NCBI GenBank assembly: GCA_027730605.1
Contig: JAQCGN010000008.1
Coordinates: 1-33,064 of the forward strand
Direction: 5' to 3'
Origin: Actinomycetota bacterium
GTDB lineage: Bacteria > Actinomycetota > Actinomycetes > S36-B12 > UBA5976
DNA length: 33,064 nt
Under the pieces are notes generated by a model. The model searched no databases, was not told the DNA's origin, and saw only the letters and a list, made by a program, of their open reading frames with translations. Shown in pieces: positions 1 through 11,000 of the stretch. A program made the position numbers and the translations under genes. The first letter of the stretch is position 1, and each line of letters starts with the position of its first letter.

Positions 1-87
1 ACCGGGTTTCTGGATTCCATGTCTATTTTGCTCTCCTTATAGAAAGTAGGGAAAAACTAATTTCCCTTATTTCAAACTAACATGTTT

Positions 88-960
88 TCATTTTTCGCGC
101 GTGCCAACATAGAGGCTGAGCACAACAATTAGGCCACCAATGGCCTGAATTGGGCTAGGAATACCTCGACCCAGCATTGCCCCAAAGCCAATGCCCACAA
201 TTGGGATGGCGTTTAAGGCCAGTGCGGAATATCTTGTTGGCACCAAAGTTGAGGCGTAGTTGAAAAGTAAAAACGGTATAGCAGCTCCAAACAAACCAGA
301 TAAAACTGCAGCGATCCAATACTCAGATTCAATTTCAGAGGCATTGTTAAAGTTTGAATTTGTGCTTATAAAGATTAAAACTGCAAAAATTGTGCCCACT
401 AAGAGCTGACCAAAGACTAAATCAACTACTTTGTTGTCTTTGGCATAAATTCTTGCCACTATGACATAAAGTGAGGAAGCAATAGCTGCAGCAGTAAAAG
501 CAGATACACCAAGCCAATTATCAACTCCGCTGCTACTTACTTGCGAAGTTGCAATGATGACTCCAAAAAAGCCCACCACAATCGATGCAGCAATACGAAG
601 AGATATTTTCTCTTTCAAGAACAATGCCCCAATTATTGCCACGAAGAAAACTTCTGTGGACATGACAATTAATCCAGTGGAAACAGTGCCATTGGCATAA
701 CCAATATTTCCAAATAGATAAGTAAAGCCAGGCTCTAATAAGCCCAGCGCCAAGGCAATCTTCCAACTAAATCTGATCCTGCGCGCTCGAATCATTAAAT
801 AGATAGCAACAGCAGCAAACCCGAAACCAATTTCTAGCAAAAGCAGTTGAGGCACACTAAAAGCATCAATTGCCAGATCGGCGAAGGGATTTGCCAATCC
901 CCAAGACACCATGGAGGCAATTAGTGCGAGTAGTCCACGCTTGGACAATGCGTTGTTCAT
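88..960 (-). CDS. EamA/DMT-family permease (drug/metabolite transporter)
   Basis: ORF with about 10 hydrophobic segments and EamA-like repeats (MVSWGLANPFADLAIDAF..., ALNAIPIVGIGFGAMLGRG). The listed ORF extends to 1173, but the start at MNNALSKRG (960) is more plausible because the extension runs antisense into the next gene. Confidence 0.85.
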   Translation of the reverse strand: MNNALSKRGLLALIASMVSWGLANPFADLAIDAFSVPQLLLLEIGFGFAAVAIYLMIRARRIRFSWKIALALGLLEPGFTYLFGNIGYANGTVSTGLIVMSTEVFFVAIIGALFLKEKISLRIAASIVVGFFGVIIATSQVSSSGVDNWLGVSAFTAAAIASSLYVIVARIYAKDNKVVDLVFGQLLVGTIFAVLIFISTNSNFNNASEIESEYWIAAVLSGLFGAAIPFLLFNYASTLVPTRYSALALNAIPIVGIGFGAMLGRGIPSPIQAIGGLIVVLSLYVGTREK

Positions 961-1094
961 GTGACTCAAGGTTAGTGGGTTACCACCACATATTTTCCAC
1001 TCAGAATATGGCGAAAAAAGAGGGTACTGATTGGTTAATTCTCTTGCTATAGTGCGAGAATATTGGAAGTAATTCCACCCCGTACGGAGGATAA

Positions 1095-1310
1095 GTGGCA
1101 GCACGTAAGAAGTCAAAGAAGAGCTCAAGCAAGAAGAGCTCCAAGCGCAAGGTATCAAAGAAGAAATCTGCAAAGAAAAAGAAGACTACTAAGAAGAAAT
1201 CTGCAAAGAAATCTTCCAAGAAGAAATCTGCAAAGAAATCTGCAAAGAAATCTGCAAAGAAGAAATCTGCAAAGAAATCTTCTAAGAAGAAATCTTCTAA
1301 GAAATCTGCT
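1095..1310 (+). repeat. Imperfect tandem coding repeat (units of AAGAAATCTGCA / AAGAAATCTTCTAAG)
   Basis: Repeated aagaaatctgcaaagaaatct units visible directly, encoding KKSA/KKSS motifs. Confidence 0.8.
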
Positions 1311-1391
1311 CCAAAGGTTGCAGCACCAGCTGCACCAGCAGTAGATACTTCAGCACCAGCTCCATCACCTTTCAACCCACTTAGCTGGTAA
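1095..1391 (+). CDS. Lysine-rich histone H1-like / nucleoid-associated repeat protein
   Basis: GTG start about 5 nt after a strong SD (ACGGAGGATAA). Protein is almost entirely KKSAKKSAKKSSKKK repeats followed by an Ala/Pro tail. A strong terminator hairpin follows. Confidence 0.8.
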   Translation: MAARKKSKKSSSKKSSKRKVSKKKSAKKKKTTKKKSAKKSSKKKSAKKSAKKSAKKKSAKKSSKKKSSKKSAPKVAAPAAPAVDTSAPAPSPFNPLSW

Positions 1392-1420
1392 TTACAGTTA
1401 ATTGGTTGATTGGCTAAACC

Positions 1421-1460
1421 TTTAGGGCCATTTCGCGATTTATTGCGAAATGGCCTTAAC
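1421..1460 (+). terminator. Strong hairpin, likely intrinsic terminator
   Basis: Perfect 11-bp stem GGCCATTTCGC(1426-1436)-GATTTATT-GCGAAATGGCC(1445-1455), extendable through a G-U pair to flanking TTA/TAA. Confidence 0.7.
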
Positions 1461-1475
1461 TAATAAAGGAGAAAA

Positions 1476-1925
1476 ATGAGAAAGAAATTACTTATAGTAA
1501 TTACTTCTGTTGTGCTTTCTCTCTCAACCCTTTCTCCAGCAACTGCTTTTGTTCCTAAAGCTAAATGTAAAACAGATGGAACTAAATGTTCTAAGAAAGC
1601 AAACACAATTGCTTTAAAAAAGTTTGCGATTCTTGATAATCAACATTATTTAAATGAACATAATTATCGTGTTTTAGGAAAAATTTCAGCACCTGAAATG
1701 GCAGGGAAAGAATATTCTGCTGCTGGAAAAATTCTTAAATACAGCAAGTCTTCTTATGGTGTTTGTTCAGAATTAATGATACAAATGTCAAACCTTTATG
1801 CAGCAAGAGCAGCCACCTATGATCCAGCAGATCAAGTTGATGTCAGAGCTAATCTGAATGGTGAAATTATTGCTTTGGAAGATCAACTTCACGCAAATTG
1901 CAATCAAGTGAAGATGCGTTGGTAA
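1476..1925 (+). CDS. Small secreted protein of unknown function
   Basis: ATG preceded by AAAGGAG. N-terminal signal peptide MRKKLLIVITSVVLSLSTLSPATAFVPKA; four cysteines in the mature region; no family recognised. Confidence 0.75.
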   Translation: MRKKLLIVITSVVLSLSTLSPATAFVPKAKCKTDGTKCSKKANTIALKKFAILDNQHYLNEHNYRVLGKISAPEMAGKEYSAAGKILKYSKSSYGVCSELMIQMSNLYAARAATYDPADQVDVRANLNGEIIALEDQLHANCNQVKMRW

Positions 1926-1926
1926 T

Positions 1927-2502
1927 TTAGTAAGAAATTAGTTTTCCGCTAACTCTGTTGGTAAAATCTTCAGGACTTCCAATTGGGCCTGCAATTCTTT
2001 CAATTATTTCTCCATCTTTATTAATCAAAAGAGTCACTGGTAGACCGTTGATTGCGTAAAACTCTCTTAAAAGACTTCGAGGGTCTTGCACACTAGGAAA
2101 AGGAAGCTGCCACTTATAGGCTGCTGCAATAGATTTCTTCTCTTCATCTTGATATGCAATTCCTAAAAAGTTCACTTGACCATTTAGTTTTTTATAAGCT
2201 GCGTTAAATGAAACAGCATCATCGGCACACACGGTGCACCATGATGCCCAAAAACTAATTACCAATGGTCGATCATCTGGAAGTCCTGCTAAATTCACAA
2301 ATTCGTCATGACCTAAGCATTCCAAAACTGCTGGTGCAATTTGATTTTTTGGTTTTATAACCGTTAAGTCAGACTTAGGACATTTGGGCATCAAGTAATT
2401 AGTGGCATTATTTTCGATAAAAGATCCCCGGACAGTTGTGTTATTTGAACATCCAACTACTAAAACAGTTGAAAGGATTATAAAAAGAATTTTGGTTTTC
2501 AT
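1927..2502 (-). CDS. TlpA/redoxin-like thioredoxin-fold lipoprotein
   Basis: Lipobox-like MKTKILFIILSTVLVVGCSNN; thioredoxin motif FWASWCTVCADDAVSFN; cis-Pro region NGLPVTLLINKDGEI. Confidence 0.85.
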   Translation of the reverse strand: MKTKILFIILSTVLVVGCSNNTTVRGSFIENNATNYLMPKCPKSDLTVIKPKNQIAPAVLECLGHDEFVNLAGLPDDRPLVISFWASWCTVCADDAVSFNAAYKKLNGQVNFLGIAYQDEEKKSIAAAYKWQLPFPSVQDPRSLLREFYAINGLPVTLLINKDGEIIERIAGPIGSPEDFTNRVSGKLISY

Positions 2503-2525
2503 TTGTGTTTTAGTTTAGTTAGCAC

Positions 2526-2602
2526 TGGTGCCCTCGGTGGGACTCGAACCCACACTGTGCAGATTTTAAGTCTGCTGCCTCTGCCGATTGGGCTACGAGG
2601 GC
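2526..2602 (-). tRNA. tRNA with UAA anticodon (nominal tRNA-Leu(TAA)) but short class I variable loop; CCA encoded
   Basis: Reverse complement GCCCTCG TA GCCCAATCGGCAGAGGC A GCAGA CTTAAAA TCTGC ACAGT GTGGG TTCGAGT CCCAC CGAGGGC A CCA. 7-bp acceptor, 5-bp anticodon stem, 5-bp T stem. Confidence 0.9.
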
Positions 2603-2620
2603 AATAGATACAGATTACTT

Positions 2621-3328
2621 TCAGGTCTTAATCAGTTTGGAAGCGGTTCCAAATACTTGATCTAACATCACTTCGGTAAGTCTGCCAGTAAAGGTGTTTT
2701 GCTGGCTGGGGTGATAGCTACCTAAGAGTGTGATTTCATGTTTTTGCTTTCGGTAAACAGATTTAGCACCATGAGAAAATTTCTCTTTGATTTTTACTTC
2801 AAATCCTTGTTCTAGCAAAATATCAATTGCTGCCTTCCAAGCAAAACTTCCCAAAGCAACAACTACTTTTAAATCTTTTTCAATAAATTTCCACTCCAAA
2901 TCCATCCATTTATTGCAAGTGTCTCGTTCTTTTATGGTTGGTTTGTTATCAGGTGGGGCACATCTAACTGCTGTAATTACTCTTGCTTGCGTTAATTTCA
3001 AGCCATCTTTTTTGTTTATTGATTGGGCTTGATTAGCAAAACCAGCTTTATGCATGGCTCGAAATAGCCATTCACCACTTCTATCTCCTGTAAAAATTCG
3101 ACCAGTTCTGTTTGCCCCATGTGCTCCTGGAGCAAGACCTACTACTAACAGTTTTGGTTTCTTACTCCCAAATCCTGGAACAGGTTTTCCCCAATAAGTT
3201 TCATTCTCATATGATTTTCTTTTTTCTTGCGCAATATCTCTTGTCCACTTAACAAGTCGGGGGCATTTTTTGCAGTTACAAATTGCTTCTTCTAATTGGG
3301 ATAAATTCTTTATTGGACTTGCGACCAA
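2621..3328 (-). CDS. Uracil-DNA glycosylase, family 5 (UdgB-like)
   Basis: CKKCPRL near the N-terminus, LLVVGLAPGAHGANRTGRIFTGDRSGEWL active-site region, LLGSYHPSQQNTFTGRLT. Confidence 0.85.
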   Translation of the reverse strand: MVASPIKNLSQLEEAICNCKKCPRLVKWTRDIAQEKRKSYENETYWGKPVPGFGSKKPKLLVVGLAPGAHGANRTGRIFTGDRSGEWLFRAMHKAGFANQAQSINKKDGLKLTQARVITAVRCAPPDNKPTIKERDTCNKWMDLEWKFIEKDLKVVVALGSFAWKAAIDILLEQGFEVKIKEKFSHGAKSVYRKQKHEITLLGSYHPSQQNTFTGRLTEVMLDQVFGTASKLIKT

Positions 3329-4233
3329 GCCACACCATCCAAAATATCTCTTTCACTGGCTATCAAAGTTTTCGCGCCAATTCCTTTCATGACCTCATCT
3401 AAAACAATTGAACCTGCGGTAATTACTTCCACTCTGCCCTCATGCATGTAACCAAGATTTGCTCTTTGGGCAGGTGAGAAGGTAATGAAATCTTGTGCTG
3501 TTTGACTGATTTGTTCTGCGGTAATTATTGTTCCGTGAAGTACGTCGGGGTCATATTTTTCTAGTTTTAAGACATGGGCTGCAACTGTTGTGATAGTTCC
3601 TGCCACTCCTACAACACTTAGGGCAGTTTTCCAATCAACAACTTCTTTTGCGGATGCTAAAGCTTTTCTCACATCATTTCTAATTGCTTCTTCTTGTTCT
3701 TTAGTTGGGTTTCCACCAGGGGTATGTCTTTCAGTCATGCGCACACAACCAACATTCATCGAGTATGCCCCACTTGGTGTGGTATCTCCTATTACCAATT
3801 CTGTTGATCCCCCGCCCAAATCAATAATCAAAAACGGAGATTTGTGTTTGCTTCTTAAAGATCTAGTTGCTCCTTCAAAAGATAGATTTGCTTCTTCAAC
3901 CCCCGCAATTACCTCTGGCACAACTCTCAAACGATCAATTATTCCTTTAATGAACATGGCTTTATTTAAAGCATCTCGGGTGGCTGAGGTAGCCACAAAA
4001 CGTAAATGTTCTACTTTATGTTTTTGTAAAATTTTTTCATATTCTTCAACTGCTTTAAAAGTTCTTTCTAAAGCCCGTGGTGAAAAAGCTTTTGTTTTAT
4101 CAACCCCTTCACCCAGGCGTACAATTCTCATTTCACGTGCCACATCTTTAGCAGTATTTTTTTCTTTATCAATATCTGAAATAAGTAAACGAATAGAATT
4201 AGTACCACAATCTATGGCAGCAACTCTTTTCAT
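3310..4233 (-). CDS. ppx: Ppx/GppA phosphatase family (exopolyphosphatase)
   Basis: MKRVAAIDCGTNSIRLLI; LIIDLGGGSTELVIG; GVAGTITTVAAH. Start placed at MKRVAAIDCG (4233) rather than the upstream ORF start. Confidence 0.9.
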   Translation of the reverse strand: MKRVAAIDCGTNSIRLLISDIDKEKNTAKDVAREMRIVRLGEGVDKTKAFSPRALERTFKAVEEYEKILQKHKVEHLRFVATSATRDALNKAMFIKGIIDRLRVVPEVIAGVEEANLSFEGATRSLRSKHKSPFLIIDLGGGSTELVIGDTTPSGAYSMNVGCVRMTERHTPGGNPTKEQEEAIRNDVRKALASAKEVVDWKTALSVVGVAGTITTVAAHVLKLEKYDPDVLHGTIITAEQISQTAQDFITFSPAQRANLGYMHEGRVEVITAGSIVLDEVMKGIGAKTLIASERDILDGVAWSQVQ

Positions 4234-4721
4234 GAATTTTCCTTTAAACAAGGCTTTGTCGCCCAATTTCCAAGTCTTACTAAAGCATCATCACCTACTG
4301 GATTTATTCCTGGGCCTACTGCTAATGAGTGTGCTACTAATGCATGCAGGCATTTGACACGATCAGGCATTCCTCCAGCTGAGATGTCTTTTATTTCCTC
4401 AACTTCACCGTGTTTATTTCTACGATCTAAATAATCAAGATGGGCTTTTTTATATTGTTTCGCAAAGTCTTTATCAGTATTTAATCTTTCCTCATATTCT
4501 TTCATCAATCCTGATGCTTCTAATGTGCCAATCATTGAGTTTAGGTTGGCACACGTTAGATAGAAATGTGTTGGAAAAGGTTCACCATCAGGCAATGCTG
4601 GTTTAGTTGAAACCACTGTTGGTTTACTACATGTGCATCTATTTGCTACCTCAATTACCCCGCGGGGGGTTCTTCCCAATTGCAAAGAGATGGCGTCAAT
4701 ATCTTGTTGAGCAAAACTCAT
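4230..4721 (-). CDS. DUF501 family protein
   Basis: LGRTPRGVIEVANRCTCSKPTVV..PFPTHFYLTCANLN.. CLHALVAHSLAVGPGINPVGD, typical of the DUF501 gene next to ppx and ftsB-like genes in actinobacteria. Confidence 0.85.
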   Translation of the reverse strand: MSFAQQDIDAISLQLGRTPRGVIEVANRCTCSKPTVVSTKPALPDGEPFPTHFYLTCANLNSMIGTLEASGLMKEYEERLNTDKDFAKQYKKAHLDYLDRRNKHGEVEEIKDISAGGMPDRVKCLHALVAHSLAVGPGINPVGDDALVRLGNWATKPCLKENS

Positions 4722-5185
4722 TTCGGTGCATTCGGTCTTATTGCTGTAGTTTCTGACTCATCTAATAATTCTTCTCCTGAATCTGCCTCAAGCCAAGAAT
4801 CATAAAGATTTTTATACCAAGGTTGCGGTGGTAATGGTTCTCCTGCCCAAGCTGTTGCAGCAGGTGCATTAGTAATAATTTCAGGTTGTCCATCAAGTCC
4901 AATGACTGAGAAAACTATTTCCCCCGGCATCACATAATGCAATCGAGCTCTTGCTTGGGCGGCCACAAAATTTGGATCATTCCATTTAGCTTGTATTTCA
5001 CGTAATAGTTCTACTTGTTTTTCACTTTGTTGCACTTGTAATGCAAGAGCTGCAATTCTTGCCCTTTGTGCAACTAGATCTCTAATCGGGGAGGCCAGCA
5101 TAAGAATCAAGATGATAAACGCCGAAAGCAAAATAACTAATCGACCATTTATGTATGGTCGCCTAAATTTCGATTTTACTTTCAT
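4718..5185 (-). CDS. Septum formation initiator family (FtsB/DivIC-like)
   Basis: Single TM segment then a short coiled coil (RARIAALALQVQQSEKQVELLREIQAKWNDPNFVAAQARARLHYVMPGE). Adjacent to eno as in other actinobacteria. Confidence 0.88.
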   Translation of the reverse strand: MKVKSKFRRPYINGRLVILLSAFIILILMLASPIRDLVAQRARIAALALQVQQSEKQVELLREIQAKWNDPNFVAAQARARLHYVMPGEIVFSVIGLDGQPEIITNAPAATAWAGEPLPPQPWYKNLYDSWLEADSGEELLDESETTAIRPNAPK

Positions 5186-5203
5186 AACTTCCAATAAACC
5201 GCG

Positions 5204-6484
<1,281 letters not shown>

Positions 6485-6560
6485 CTATTTAAATTTTTGT
6501 TTTCATGCCAAATCCTACCTTGAAGTGGTGGAAACTTTGTGAGTGTGTAAATTGTTAAGC

Positions 6561-7424
6561 ATGCTTGCACCCGAATTGACCTTTGGTGAACCTGACACAA
6601 TTTCAAATGATCAAGGATATTTTGGCCCAGACACAATTACTTGGAAAATCCACTCAGATGTATTGGCTGTGGTTGGTGGTGTTAGAGCATTATTTTTACA
6701 AGCTTTAGAACCAAGAGCTTTTGGTGGTGTCCAAGCCCATTCTCGCTATCGAGAAGAACCATTTGGCAGATTATTAAGAACAGCTGAATATATAGGAGTT
6801 ATTTCCTTTGGCACCAAAGAAGAAGCAGATAGAGCTGCCTCCAAAGTAAGAGCTATGCATAAAGCTTTGGGACTTAATATTCCTGAATTATTACTGTGGG
6901 TGCATAACGGTTTTACTGATTCCCTGCTTGATATTGCTCTGCGATCTGGAATGAATCTAAGTAAAGAGGATCAGGATAGATATGTTAAAGAACAATTAAT
7001 TGCTGCAAAATTAGTTGGTTTAGATCCACAAATTTGTCCTTCCAATACAACAGAGCTAAATGCTTACTATGAAAACAAAAAACATGAATTAGTAGCAGAT
7101 AAAGCTGTTAAGGAATCAGCAAGATTTATCTTTCTTCCTCCTATGAACAAATTTTTTAGATATTTAACTCCTTCACAATTCTTGTGGGCAATAGTGGTCA
7201 GTCTTTCCTTTGCAGCACTTCCTCGTTGGGTGAGAAAAATGTATGGCCAATCTTGGCGAGGATCAACTTTAGCTGGACCTAAATTTGCTGATGCATCTAC
7301 GAATTTAACTTTAAAAATTTTAAGAAGAATTCTTTTAAAACTGCCTAACAAAGCAAAAAAAGGACCACATGTTCAAGCAGCTGAAATACGTCTTAAAAAA
7401 GAAATTAAATTATCTTATCTATAA
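6561..7424 (+). CDS. Oxygenase MpaB family protein (DUF2236)
   Basis: WKIHSDVLAVVGGVRALFLQALEPRAFGGVQAHSRYREEPFGRLLRTAEYIGVISFGT and AMHKALG...LWVHNGFTDS. Start could be GTG 6543 or ATG 6561. Confidence 0.82.
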   Translation: MLAPELTFGEPDTISNDQGYFGPDTITWKIHSDVLAVVGGVRALFLQALEPRAFGGVQAHSRYREEPFGRLLRTAEYIGVISFGTKEEADRAASKVRAMHKALGLNIPELLLWVHNGFTDSLLDIALRSGMNLSKEDQDRYVKEQLIAAKLVGLDPQICPSNTTELNAYYENKKHELVADKAVKESARFIFLPPMNKFFRYLTPSQFLWAIVVSLSFAALPRWVRKMYGQSWRGSTLAGPKFADASTNLTLKILRRILLKLPNKAKKGPHVQAAEIRLKKEIKLSYL

Positions 7425-8032
7425 GTAAGTAAATCAGTTGGAGTAGCAAACGCAGGTTCGCTCAATTCATTTGCCGGTGGGGCAATAGATCCATCTTGTG
7501 CAATCCAGGTTCCATAGCGAGGATTTATATCAATTTTTTTGGTGTTAGCAATTTTGAGAATGTATGCATTACCTTCGGCTCTTTGCATTTGGGCACTTGC
7601 AGTTGGTTGAATAGTTTTGCCAATAGCTTCAATGGCACGATTTTGACTCAACACTTCTTTAATTAATATCGGTGGCACATTTCTAGAACCTGCAAATATT
7701 GCTAAGGCTTCTGTTCCCCCAGCATCTTTTTCTAAAGCAGCGTAATCTTGAGCAACTAAACCTTGATCCACAATGGCATTTGTTTCACTAACAGCATCTT
7801 TAATAATTTGACCAATAATTAATCTTGCTAAAACACCTCTGGTTTGAGCTGTTCCTTGGTCATTATCTTCAATTGGAACCACAGCCCTTAAATCATTGAG
7901 ATAAACACTTAATTGATCTGAAGTGATTCTTTGTTCTCCTACATATGCTGCAGTTCCTGGATTTTGCTGACCACAAGCAACAAGCACTACAGAAACTAAA
8001 AGGAATGTAGAGATCTGCTTTAACCTTTTCAA
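7415..8032 (-). CDS. SurA-N-like (peptidylprolyl isomerase/chaperone-like) lipoprotein
   Basis: Lipobox MKRLKQISTFLLVSVVLVACGQQN; the segment AYVGEQRITSDQLSVYLNDL resembles SurA N-terminal domains. Lies downstream of mfd as in relatives. Confidence 0.65.
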   Translation of the reverse strand: MKRLKQISTFLLVSVVLVACGQQNPGTAAYVGEQRITSDQLSVYLNDLRAVVPIEDNDQGTAQTRGVLARLIIGQIIKDAVSETNAIVDQGLVAQDYAALEKDAGGTEALAIFAGSRNVPPILIKEVLSQNRAIEAIGKTIQPTASAQMQRAEGNAYILKIANTKKIDINPRYGTWIAQDGSIAPPANELSEPAFATPTDLLTYR

Positions 8033-11000
8033 GGTGTGCTTCCTTTCAGTTCATCTTCGAACACTTCGTGTAACAGTTTTGTTATCCAAGTAAGAAGTTC
8101 TTGATTCTTTAATACTTGTCCATTAACTAAGGAAGTTAATGGTGCAGGTACTTGAATCGTTCGTACTGTGGCACGAATTTGGGTTCTTGGATACAGACGA
8201 TTAAGTCTAAGGATTCGCGAATCTGGCAATTCAAGAGGTGCAAATTTAATAACTTTTCCTTGTTGCACAATTTCACTAACACCTATTTTTCGGGCTAAAA
8301 CTCGTAATTTGGCGATTGCTAACAAAATTTCAACTGGGGCTCCAAATTTTCCAAACCGATCAAGTAATTCCTCTGCGATAGATGTGACTTCAAGTTCATC
8401 TTTTACTTCAGCCAAACGGCGATAAATCTGCATACGCAATCGTTCTTCTTTTATGTAATCATGAGGAATATGAGCATCAAGGGATAGTTCGATTTTTATT
8501 TCACTATCTACTTTTGGACTTTCTCCCTTAGCAACAGCTAATGCTTCTCCAACTAATCTGACATACAAATCAAATCCAACTTCAGCAATATGACCTGATT
8601 GTTCTCCTCCTAAAATATTTCCTGCTCCCCTAATTTCTAAATCTTTTAATGCCACAGCCATACCTGATCCAAGATCTGTGTGCTGAGCAATAGTTGCTAA
8701 TCGGTCATAAGCATTTTCTGTTAAAGGTTTTTCTTCTGGATAAAAGAAGTATGCATAAGCTCTTTCTCTGGCTCTACCTACTCGGCCTCTGATTTGGTGC
8801 AGTTGGGATAGACCAAACATGTCTGCTCGATCAACAATTAACGTATTTGCATTTGGAATATCGAGACCGGACTCAACAATCGTGGTTGAGACTAGAACAT
8901 CAAATTTTTGTGCCCAAAAATCTAAAATAACTTGCTCTAACTCGTGTTCATTCATTTGGCCATGAGCTATAGCAAATTTTGCTTCTGGAACTAATTCTTG
9001 TAATTCTTTTGTTATTCGATCAATACTTGAGACTCTGTTATGAACATAGAAAACTTGTCCTTCTCGTAAAAGTTCTCTTCTAATTGCTGCAGCAATCTGT
9101 CGCTTGTCAAAAGCCCCTACGAAAGTAAGAATTGGTAAACGATCTTCTGGAGGAGTTTGAATAACTGACATTTCTCTAATCCCAGTCAAAGACATTTCAA
9201 GTGTTCTAGGAATTGGGGTGGCAGACATAGTTAAAAAATCAACGTTAGTTTTTAAAGCCTTTAGATGTTCTTTGTGTTCCACCCCAAATCTTTGCTCTTC
9301 ATCAATAACTACTAAACCTAAGTCTTTAAATCGAACATCAGAGGTTAATAATCGATGAGTTCCAATTACTACATCAACTAATCCCTCAGCTATTCCAGCT
9401 AAAGTTTCATTTATTTCTTTTGAACTTTGAAATCTTGATAAGGGTTTAACATTTATTGGAAATGGTGAGAATCTTTCACTAAATGTTGCAAAATGTTGTT
9501 GCACCAGCAATGTTGTGGGTACAAGAATTGCTACCTGTTTGCCATCTTGAGTTGCTTTAAATGCAGCTCTTACTGCAATTTCAGTTTTGCCATAACCAAC
9601 ATCACCTGCAATGACTCGGTCCATGGGCACACTTTTTTCCATATCTTTTTTGACATCGTTTATGCCGGCAAGTTGATCTGGTGTTTCAATATAAGCAAAT
9701 GCATCTTCAAGTTCTCTTTGCCAAGGCGTATCGGGAGAAAAAGCAAAACCTTTTGAGGCTTGTCTTGCTGCATAAAGTCTGATTAATTCAGCAGCAATTT
9801 GTTTAACAGCTTTTCTGGCTCTGCCTTTTGTTTTCTCCCAATCAATTCCACCTAATCGATTTAATGAAGGAATTTCTCCACCAATAAATTTTGTTATTTG
9901 ATCTAATTGGTCTGTTGGAACAAATAAGCGATCTGCTGGTTGACCTCTTTTGGAAGCAGCGTATTCAATAACTAAATACTCTCTTGTGGCATTTCCTATA
10001 GTTCTACTGGTCATTTCCACGTATTTACCAACACCGTGTTGTTCATGAACGATGTAATCACCGGGTGCAAGTGTTAAAACATCAATACTATTTTTTCTTT
10101 TAGTTGGAAGTTTTGACACATCTTTCATTGATGAGCGCATACCCACAATGTCTGTATCCGAAATAACTAATAATTGTTGTTCTGGAAGTGAGAAACCATG
10201 AGAAATATCTGCAACATAGATATTTACTAAATTATTTGCTATTTCATTATCGGTAATTTTTGCAGCAATATCAGCATCAGCTAATGCTTCTAGGTATCTT
10301 TGGGCAGATCCTGCGCCTGCTGAAAAAATTACTATTTTCCATTTGAGACTTAATTTGTTTCTTAATTCGGTTATTACGGCACTGAAATCTCCCCTAAACC
10401 CTTCTAATACTCGAGCCTTTAAATCAACAACATCAAAATTTTGTTCATCATCAATATGGCCAATAAAAGGACTTACCTGCCACCATTTCAAATCTTTTTG
10501 GAGAGCATTTTTTTGAATAGTTTCTAAATCTTTAAAACTACCCAATGCAATTTCTTGAGGAATACTTCCACCCTGTGATGCACTCGACCAGGCAGCATTT
10601 AAGAATTCTTCAGATATTTTTAAAACTTCTGCTGCCCTAGTTTTAATTTTCTCAGCATCACTTAGAAGTACCACAGTATTTATTGGAAATAAATCTGTGA
10701 AAAGTTGTAATTCCCCAATTGGTTCAAATTGTTCATTTAGGAATGGTTCATAACAAGCAGGTGCCCATAAACCATGGGGTGCAATTTCTAAGCTTCTTTG
10801 GTCAGCGACAGAAAAATATCTAATTTCTTCAACATCATCACCAAAGAACTCAACTCTTAAAGGATGTTCATGTCCTGGAACAAACACATCTAAAATTCCT
10901 CCTCTAACAGCAATGTGTCCGCGCCTTTCCACCATTTCAACTCGTTCATAACCAATTTCAACAAGTTTGGTTACAGCTTTTGTTAAATCAATTGAGTGAC

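Noticed and set aside
49-66. Possible terminator GGGAAA-aactaa-TTTCCC downstream of the EamA gene
   Set aside because: Short AT-rich stem without a convincing U-tract; not strong enough to list as a feature.
1095-1310. CRISPR-like repeat array
   Set aside because: Repeats are contiguous, imperfect, lack unique spacers and are coding.
1063-1344. Plus-strand ORF rich in RRNLQRNL repeats
   Set aside because: Alternative-frame translation of the same tandem repeat; the 1095 frame has the SD and a sensible start and tail.
1001-1375. Minus-strand ORF rich in FFADFFLEDFF repeats
   Set aside because: Antisense shadow of the AAG-rich lysine repeat gene; no RBS, composition explained by the opposite strand.
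2526-2602. Idea that the UAA-anticodon tRNA suppresses the TAA stop in the SAF gene
   Set aside because: Anticodon UAA pairs with UUA codons; suppressing UAA stops needs anticodon UUA, so the two observations are not linked this way.
3590-4357. 255-aa plus-strand ORF antisense to ppx
   Set aside because: Shadow ORF fully covered by a well-supported Ppx/GppA CDS; no recognisable domain.
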